Positions 27,473-33,181 of a stretch of DNA of 33,181 bases are shown here, piece by piece. The DNA comes from Rhodococcus sp. IITR03. Lineage in GTDB: Bacteria > Actinomycetota > Actinomycetes > Mycobacteriales > Mycobacteriaceae. Below the pieces are notes generated by a model that made no database searches, was not told where the DNA came from, and worked only from the letters and a program-made list of their open reading frames with translations. Made by a program: the position numbers and the translations under genes. The stretch is taken from NCBI GenBank assembly GCA_001017865.1, contig LATQ01000001.1, positions 2,955,262 to 2,988,442 on the forward strand, written 5' to 3'. Within the stretch, counting starts at the first letter, position 1. Every line of letters begins with the position of its first letter.

Positions 27473-27494
27473 TTCGGGGATCGGGGTCCCCGAA
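27473..27494. promoter_or_regulatory. Inverted repeat upstream of the serine hydrolase
   Basis: TTCGGGGA (27473-27480) and TCCCCGAA (27487-27494) pair perfectly around 6 bases, starting 10 bases before the ATG at 27463. It could be an operator or a leader hairpin in the mRNA. Confidence 0.35.
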
Positions 27495-27546
27495 GAACAG
27501 GGGACTCTGTGATGTTGTCACGAATTCGGACATTTCCCGCTGGCGA

Positions 27547-27561
27547 GGTGAATATTTCACC
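27547..27561. promoter_or_regulatory. Inverted repeat in the divergent gap before the alcohol dehydrogenase
   Basis: GGTGAATATTTCACC, 6-base arms around TAT, midway in the 173-base gap between the divergent hydrolase and dehydrogenase genes, 76 bases before ATG 27637. AT-rich centre in GC-rich DNA. Operator function is a guess. Confidence 0.35.
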
Positions 27562-27636
27562 CTCCGATCGATTCCGATCGCAGTGTCCCTCATGTCATCC
27601 TGGAACAGGACCGAATCCGCGTTCGGAGGTCGAATC

Positions 27637-28681
27637 ATGAAGGCACTGGTGTTCCACGGGCCGGGGAAACGATCGTGGGAGGACGTTCCCGACGCGACGA
27701 TCCAGGACAGTACCGATGCGTGGTGCGCGTCGACGCCGTCACCATCTGCGGCACCGACCTGCACATCCTCGGAGGTGACGTACCCGAGGTGACCGACGGA
27801 CGGATCCTCGGTCACGAGGCCGTCGGCACCGTGGTCGAGGTGGGCGACGGAGTGCAGACACTCGCGCCCGGCGACCGCGTACTGGTCTCGTGTGTCACCG
27901 CATGCGGCACATGCCGGTTCTGCCGCGAGAGCCGCTACGGGCAATGCCTCGGGGGCGGCGGCTGGATCCTCGGACACCTGATCGACGGCACCCAGGCCGA
28001 ACTGGTCCGAGTTCCGTACGCCGACAATTCGACCCACCGGATTCCCGATGGGGTGAGCGACGAACAGATGCTCATGCTCGCCGACATCCTGCCCACCTCC
28101 TACGAGGTCGGCGTTCTCAACGGCTGTCTCCGGCCGGCGGACGTCGTCGTCATCATCGGTGCCGGCCCCATCGGGCTTGCTGCCATCCTCGCCGCACGAC
28201 TGTTCAGTCCGAGCCGCATCGTCGCCGTCGACCTCGCCGACAGCCGCCTCGAGGCAGCGAAGGCGTTCGGGGCGAACGTCGTGGTCAACAGCGGTCGCGA
28301 CGACGTGGCCGCGGTCGTCCGTGATCTCACCGGAGGCTCGGAGCCGACGTCACGATGGAGGCCGTCGGATATCCGGAGACGTTCGAACAGGCGGTCGCGC
28401 TCGCTCGCCCGTGCGGGCACGTCGCCAACATCGGTGTGCACGGCAAGCCCGCGACGCTGCACCTCGAGGACATCTGGATCAAGAACCTGACGATCACCAC
28501 CGGCCTCGTCGACACCTATTCGACGCCTACCCTCATCGGTCTCGTGAGCAGCGGTCAGCTCGACACGTCACCGATGATCACGCACCGGTTCGCGCTCGAC
28601 GAGTTCGAACAGGCCTACGACGTGTTCTCCCGCGCCGGCGAAACCGGTGCGTTGAAGGTGCTCCTCACCGCCGGTTCGTGA
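27637..28681 (+). CDS. Zinc-dependent alcohol dehydrogenase, MDR family (two apparent frameshifts)
   Basis: NAD(P)-dependent medium-chain dehydrogenase of about 349 residues. Catalytic zinc ligands C38 (TICGTD) and H60-E61 (LGHEAVG); structural zinc cysteines C90, C93, C96 and C104 in CVTACGTCRFCRESRYGQC; coenzyme-binding GAGPIGLAA with the following IVAVDLADSR whose Asp favours NAD. ATG 27637 follows GGAGG at 27626. Missing bases lie near 27715 (TDAVV) and 28345 (GADVTMEAVG). The end ETGALKVLLTAG is typical. It resembles the alcohol dehydrogenase/threonine-dehydrogenase-like group that oxidises small secondary alcohols. Convergent with the GH3 gene. Confidence 0.88.
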
Positions 28682-28693
28682 CCGGCCCTGCAC

Positions 28694-30921
28694 TCACTTC
28701 TGCGGGTTGACCACATCGAGAAGTTGCTGGATCTGCTCCGGGTCGACCCCCGGAGCGAATCCGGCGAGACGACCGAGCGGCATCGACGCCGCCATCTTCA
28801 GGACGCTCTCGTCGATCCCGACGTCGCCACCCATCGAACCGAACGCCTGCAGGACGATCTCGGCGGCCTCGGGGTTCTGGAACAGTTCTCCGAGAGACGA
28901 TTCCATCGTCAGCGGAATCCGCACCGCGTCGCCCTCCACGTCGACGGTGAGCGTCTGCCGGATGTCGCGACTCGATGCGCCGATCTCGATGCTGTACGTG
29001 CCACCTTCGACCACCCAGGAATCGACGCGGGTGTCCCAGTAGGCGAGGTCGTCGCGTCGCACATGCACGGCGACCCGCTGCGATTCACCGGGATCCAGAC
29101 GGACCTTGGTGAATCCCTTCAACTCTCGCGACGCCCGCGCGACCGAGGAGTCGGGCACACCGACGTAGACCTGCACGACCTCGGCACCCGCGCGCTTACC
29201 GGTGTTGGTGACGGTGACGTGCACCGTGAGATCACCGTCGGATTGCACTGTCGCATCGGCATATTCGAACGTCGTGTACGACAGGCCGTGACCGAACGGG
29301 AACGAGACGTCGAGGCGACGCGCGTCGTACGAGCGGTATCCGACGAACAGCCCTTCGCCGTACCGCACGTGGCCGTGCTCGCCCGGGAAGTTCGTGTGTG
29401 CCGGGGTGTCCTCGAGACGGATCGGGACGGTCTCTGCGAGTCGCCCACTCGGATTCACCTGCCCGTAGAGCACGTCGGCGACCGCACCGCCACCGGCCTG
29501 CCCGAGCAACCACCCTTCGATGATCGCAGGAACACGGTGGGCGAAGCCGCTCAACCGCACGACGCCACCGTTCGACAACACGACGACGACGTTCGGGTTC
29601 GCCACCAGCACCCCGTCGAGCAGTGCGACCTGGCTGTGCGGGAGTTCGAGATCGTCACGGTCGAAGCCCTCGGATTCGAGTTCGGCAGGCACACCCAGGA
29701 AGACGACCGCGATCTCCGCCTTTCCGGCGAGCGCGACTGCTTCCTCGACGAGTGCGGCCGAGTCCGATCCGTCGAGTGCATATCCGGCAGCGAAGGGCAC
29801 GTTGCGGCCGGACAATGAGCGCATCTCGTCGAGCGCGTTGTCGAGGCGCGTCGGTTCGATGCGCGACGAGCCGGCGCCTGGTAGCGCGGAGTGCGGGCGA
29901 GTTCGCCGATCACCGCGACGTTCGCATCGGCGGAGAGGGGGAGCAGGTCGTTCTCGTTGCGGAGCAGGACGATGCTCTGGCCGGCCACCTCGCGGGCGAA
30001 GGCATGGTGGGCGTCGGGGTCGAAGGTCGCATCGGGATCGGCCGCAGCGACGGCCTTCTGCACCAGTTCGATCACTCGTGAAGCCGCCTGGTCGAGCACC
30101 GACTCGTCGACCGTTCCCGCCCGGACGGCCGCGACGATTTCGGCATCCGTACGACCACCCGTCGACGGCATCTCGAGATCCAGCCCGGCCGCGAGGGACG
30201 CCACGCGGTCGTCGACGGCACCCCAATCGCTCACGACCAGACCCTCGAAGCCCCACTCGTCGCGCAGGACGTCGGTGAGCAACCACGGGTTCCGGGAGGA
30301 GAACACGCCGTTGATGCGGTTGTACGAGCACATCACCGTCCACGGCTGCGCGTCGCGCACGACCCGCTCGAAGGCACGCAGGTAGATCTCTCGCAACGGC
30401 CGTGGGTCGATGTCGGCGGAGACCCGCATCCGGTCGGTCTCCTGATTGTTCGCCGCGAAGTGCTTCAGCGACGCACCGACACCCTGTGACTGCACGCCGC
30501 GCACGAGCGCCGCGCCCAGGACGCCGGAGAGCAGCGGATCCTCCGACAGGTACTCGAAGTTCCGCCCGCACAGCGGGGAGCGCTTGATGTTGATGCCGGG
30601 CCCGAGCAGTACGGCGACCTGCAGCGCCTTGGCTTCCGCGCCCAGCGCTGCGCCGACCTGTTCGACCAGCTCCGGATCGAAGGAACACCCCAGCGCGACG
30701 GCGGGCGGGAAGCAGGTCGCCGGAACGGACGAGTTCAAGCCGAGATGATCGCCCGCCGCGGTCTGCTTGCGCACACCGTGCGGCCCGTCGGTGAGCATGA
30801 TCGAGGGAATGTCCGCGCGCGGAACGGGTTCGGTATGCCAGAAGTCGAGGCCGCTCATGAGCGACGCCTTCTGCTCGACGGTCAGTTGCGCCATGATCTC
30901 GACGGGTGAGCGGTCGGTCAT
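28694..30921 (-). CDS. Glycoside hydrolase family 3 beta-glucosidase (one apparent frameshift)
   Basis: About 743 residues, no signal peptide, so probably cytoplasmic. The start ATG 30921 (MTDRSPVEIMAQLT) follows AAGGAGCAGC. GH3 N-domain: LTDGPHGVRKQ, LLGPGINIKRSPLCGRNFEY, KHFAANNQE, and the nucleophile Asp232 in GLVVSDWGA. GH3 C-domain: SIVLLRNENDLLPL and AIIEGWLLGQAGGGAVADVL, with GRLAETVP and RYGEGLFVGYRSYD. A fibronectin-III-like domain follows (TVTNTGKRAGAEVVQVYV, RELKGFTKV). One base is missing near 29880. It releases glucose from beta-glucosides or cello-oligosaccharides. No transporter gene is adjacent. Confidence 0.9.
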
Positions 30922-31133
30922 GCTGCTCCTTCGGACGGGTCGGTCCGCTGCACCATAACCCTCGGGGAAGACGGACGACATCGGTGACGTCGAAGAAGGC
31001 GTCACAGCGGAGGGCGGTTTCGATCCTGTCGGTAGGAAGGTTGAGAATGTCCGATCGTGGTGGTTCTCGTCGGGGGACGAAGCGATCGGAGGAGTACGTG
31101 ATCGAAGTGCACGCGTCCGCGGAGGGGGCCGTG

Positions 31134-32901
31134 ATGTTGCCCCGCGACCATCGGTGGGTGGTGGTCGACGTCGAGACCTCGGGGGTGCGTCCCAACGCTC
31201 ACCGGGTGCTGAGCGTGGCGGCTCTCGTATTGCGCGAGGACGGGTCCGTGGAGCGGGAGTTCTCGACCCTCGTCGACCCCGGCTGCGATCCGGGACCGGT
31301 GCACGTCCACAACCTCACACGGGAGCGCCTCGCCGGGTCACCGCGATTCGAGGACATCGCCGGTGAACTGGCCGGAATCCTCGACGGCGCCACGATCGTC
31401 GCCCACAACGCCTCGTTCGACTACGGATTCCTCGACGCAGAGTTCCGTCGGGCCGGCACGTCGCTCCCGGCCGAGCATCGCCTGTGCACGCTCGCGTTGT
31501 CGCGCCGACTCGAACTCGACGTCCCCAACTACCGGCTTGCCACCCTTGCGCAGCACTGGCAGGTCCAGCAGCTGCAGGAGCACGACGCCTACGACGACGC
31601 GCGCGTCCTGTCCGAGATCTTCCTGCGAAGCGCCGCGATGGCCGACAACCTGCAGTTGCCGCTACCCGTCGTCAACTGCCGCAGTCGCAAGTCGGTGTAT
31701 CCCGCCTCCGTCCCGCGGGTGGCGTGCCAGTGGAAGAACCCGGGTCGGCTCGGCGACGACGGCCTCGTCCAGGGCATGAAGGTCGTGATCAGCGGTTCCA
31801 CCGTCACCCCGCGGGTCGCGCTCGCGAACCGGCTGACCGAGGCCGGACTCGACGTGATGAACAATGCCAGCAAGCAGACCAGCGTCGTGGTGTGCAACGA
31901 CCCCACGGTGCAGACCGCCAAGGTCCGCAAGGCGATGGCCGAGAGCATCCCTGTGATCAGCGAGCAGCAGCTCGAGGATCTCCTGACGCGGGTGCGGCCG
32001 GGTGAACCGAAGGTGGGCGACGGGTCGTCGACATCATTCCGCCGCCGGAACCGCAGGTCGCGGTGCGCCCCCGGTCCGGCCGCTGGCCGCGCAGAAGCCC
32101 AAGCTGTGGACCGGACGCAAGGTGCTGCTGCTCGGTGGCACGCACCTGCAGGCGGTCATGATGCGCTCGCGTCTCACCCAGCTCGGTGCTCGTCCGGCCC
32201 TCAACTTCACGGCCGCTGTCACCGACGTGCTCGTGCTCGACGGGGGAGAGGCCGACAAGCGGATGGCGCGGGTCGCGGCGCGGGAGCTGCCCGTCCTCCT
32301 GCCCGACGACGTCGATGCCGCGGTGGAGAAGGGCATCGTGCCCCCACACATGCGTGTGGAGTCGTGGCTGACGGCGCCGGTGCTGTCGCGCGGCGAGGTG
32401 ATCGACCTGCCGACCGACAGCCACCGCTGGGCGGTGAACGTCGCATGGAAGGCCGAGACGGCCGGCGACGAGTTCGACCTCGACGTCGTGGCCTTCCTGC
32501 TCGGCGCCGACGAAAAAGTCGACACCGACGACGATTTCGTCTTCTACAACAACCCGCTCTACGACGACGGCGTCGTCGAACTGACCATCGACGGTTCGAG
32601 CGAGCACTGCATCCGCGTCGACCTCGCGGAGCTTCCCACCGAATGCGAACGCATCGCCATCGCCGCGGCCATCGACGGCAACCGCACCTTCGGCGAACTC
32701 GGCGCGGTGTCGGTCGGAGTCGACAGCGACAGCGGAACCGCCGCGACGTTCGTGCTCGACGCCGGCACCACCGAACGCACCATGGTCCTCGCCGAGATCT
32801 ACCGCCGCGCCGGCAAATGGCGGCTGCGCGCGGTGGGGCAGGGGTACGACGACGACCTCGCGGCCCTCGCACGCCGATACGGGGTGGATGTCGACGACTG
32901 A
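31134..32901 (+). CDS. DEDDh 3'-5' exonuclease - two BRCT-like domains - TerD fusion protein (two apparent frameshifts)
   Basis: About 590 residues in four parts. (1) DnaQ-like exonuclease: D12-x-E14 in VVVDVETSG, H and D in HNASFDYGFL, and H..D in EHDAYDDARVL. (2) BRCT-like: GMKVVISGSTVTPRVALANRL to PVISEQQLEDLL. (3) A second BRCT-like unit: GRKVLLLGGTHLQAVMMRSRL to LPVLLPDDVDAAV. (4) TerD: DSHRWAVNVAWKAETAGDEFDLDVVAFLL, calcium-site DTDDDFVFYNN, IRVDLAELPTECERIAIAAAIDG, and GKWRLRAVGQGYDDDL. Start ATG 31134 is 8 bases after GGAGG; GTG 31131 or GTG 31098 are alternatives. Bases are missing near 32022 and near 32077 (a run of C). Probably a genome-maintenance or stress protein linking nucleic-acid trimming with TerD-type calcium response. 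No ter operon neighbours. Confidence 0.85.
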
Positions 32902-32906
32902 CTTCT

Positions 32907-32933
32907 GCTCCGCTGTCGGGTTCGGTGTCGGTG
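32907..32933. repeat. Direct repeat C, copy 1
   Basis: A 27-base segment beginning GCTCCGCTGTCGGG, found again at 33150-33176 with 3 differences. It starts 6 bases after the exonuclease-TerD stop. The two copies flank about 216 bases holding the palindromes at 32954 and 33098. Confidence 0.7.
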
Positions 32934-32953
32934 CTTGGGGCACCTTCTCAATG

Positions 32954-33021
32954 CATCCGCTCGCGAAATTGCTATCTGCACCTGCCGTAACCGTAGCGAA
33001 TGACGAACCTGCGAGCGGATG
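32954..33021. repeat. Long inverted repeat
   Basis: Perfect 11-base arms CATCCGCTCGC (32954-32964) and GCGAGCGGATG (33011-33021) around 46 bases with a weaker inner pairing (ATTGCTA with TAGCGAAT). No coding frame is convincing here. It could be a terminator or part of a small non-coding mobile element. Confidence 0.6.
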
Positions 33022-33097
33022 GAAGTCGAATCAGCTGCGCCCCTTGCCTATTCGGCCCCGATCGATTGTCGGCCGACACCAACACAACTGCTCGAAC

Positions 33098-33151
33098 GCG
33101 CGAAATGGTCATCGGTGCGCGTTATTGCGCGCTCTGATGACCATTTCCCGC
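33098..33151. repeat. Palindromic repeat family B, copy 2
   Basis: Arms 33098-33113 and 33136-33151 pair with one mismatch (core ATGGTCATC / GATGACCAT). Related to repeat B1 at 25091-25148 in arms, spacing and loop (GCGCGTTATTGCGCGC). Read on the minus strand, it would give a tail EREMVIRARNNAHR and a TGA at 33109-33111, like the C-terminus of the DUF559 protein at 25104. Confidence 0.7.
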
Positions 33152-33176
33152 TCCGCTGTCGGGGTCGGTGGCGGCG
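33150..33176. repeat. Direct repeat C, copy 2
   Basis: Matches 32907-32933 at 24 of 27 positions and overlaps the right arm of repeat B2 by two bases. The unit may continue past the window edge. Confidence 0.65.
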
Positions 33177-33181
33177 AGTTG

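Noticed and set aside
1..33181. CRISPR arrays, tRNA genes, insertion sequences and prophage genes
   Set aside because: No regularly spaced repeats, no tRNA-like cloverleaf sequence and no transposase or phage structural gene was recognised in any frame.

Overview
The window comes from a high-GC actinobacterium, most likely Rhodococcus or a close relative in the Mycobacteriales. Evidence: an actinobacterial-type CtaD end, an EthA-like Baeyer-Villiger monooxygenase, a MhuD-like haem monooxygenase, and a tail-to-tail pair of cyclic-nucleotide phosphodiesterase and Stealth protein that repeats the Rv0805-Rv0806c arrangement of Mycobacterium tuberculosis. I see no tRNA, rRNA, CRISPR array or insertion sequence.

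The base sequence carries about 40 apparent frameshifts. Every one I could reconstruct is a missing base, usually in a short G, C or T run (CCC read as CC). They hit some twenty genes of every function, and the neighbouring frame always continues the same protein family. I therefore read these genes as intact in the organism and broken by sequencing or assembly error. Each is listed as one gene with the approximate shift positions.

Layout. (1) 1-2758: end of ctaD, an EthA-like flavin monooxygenase, and a TetR regulator on the other strand. (2) 2940-9697: a tightly coupled operon (mostly ATGA overlaps) with two DUF1989 proteins of the carboxyguanidine deiminase/UAAP type, a free-standing urea-carboxylase-type carboxyltransferase, an unknown protein, an isopenicillin-N-synthase-like iron/2-oxoglutarate oxygenase and a sodium:solute symporter. 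It looks like uptake and breakdown of a guanidino or ureido compound. Two palindromes lie between the TetR gene and this operon. (3) 9750-11127: a DUF559 protein and a MhuD-like monooxygenase. (4) 11215-17328: a TetR-controlled efflux or siderophore-type locus with two small membrane proteins, an MFS exporter and two ABC exporter half-subunits, with two copies of a likely TetR operator. (5) 17464-20035: secreted lipase, MarR regulator, and a divergent alpha/beta hydrolase behind a perfect 19-bp palindrome. (6) 20198-22715: phosphodiesterase and Stealth protein. (7) 22872-25083: a TPP riboswitch with a Shine-Dalgarno-masking hairpin in front of an SDR and a NtaA/DszA-type flavin monooxygenase, an unusual cargo for this riboswitch. 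(8) 25104-32901: a second DUF559 gene, a serine-hydrolase lipoprotein, a zinc alcohol dehydrogenase, a GH3 beta-glucosidase, and a DEDDh exonuclease-BRCT-BRCT-TerD fusion. (9) 32902-33181: gene-free, rich in repeats.

Two families of palindromic repeats run through the window. Family A has three copies, each beginning at the TAG stop codon of an adjacent gene. Family B has two copies. The DUF559 genes at 9750 and 25104 both take their stop codon from inside such a repeat. The best candidates for new biology are the TPP-controlled SDR/flavin monooxygenase pair, the oxygenase-DUF1989-carboxyltransferase operon, and the repeat/DUF559 association.
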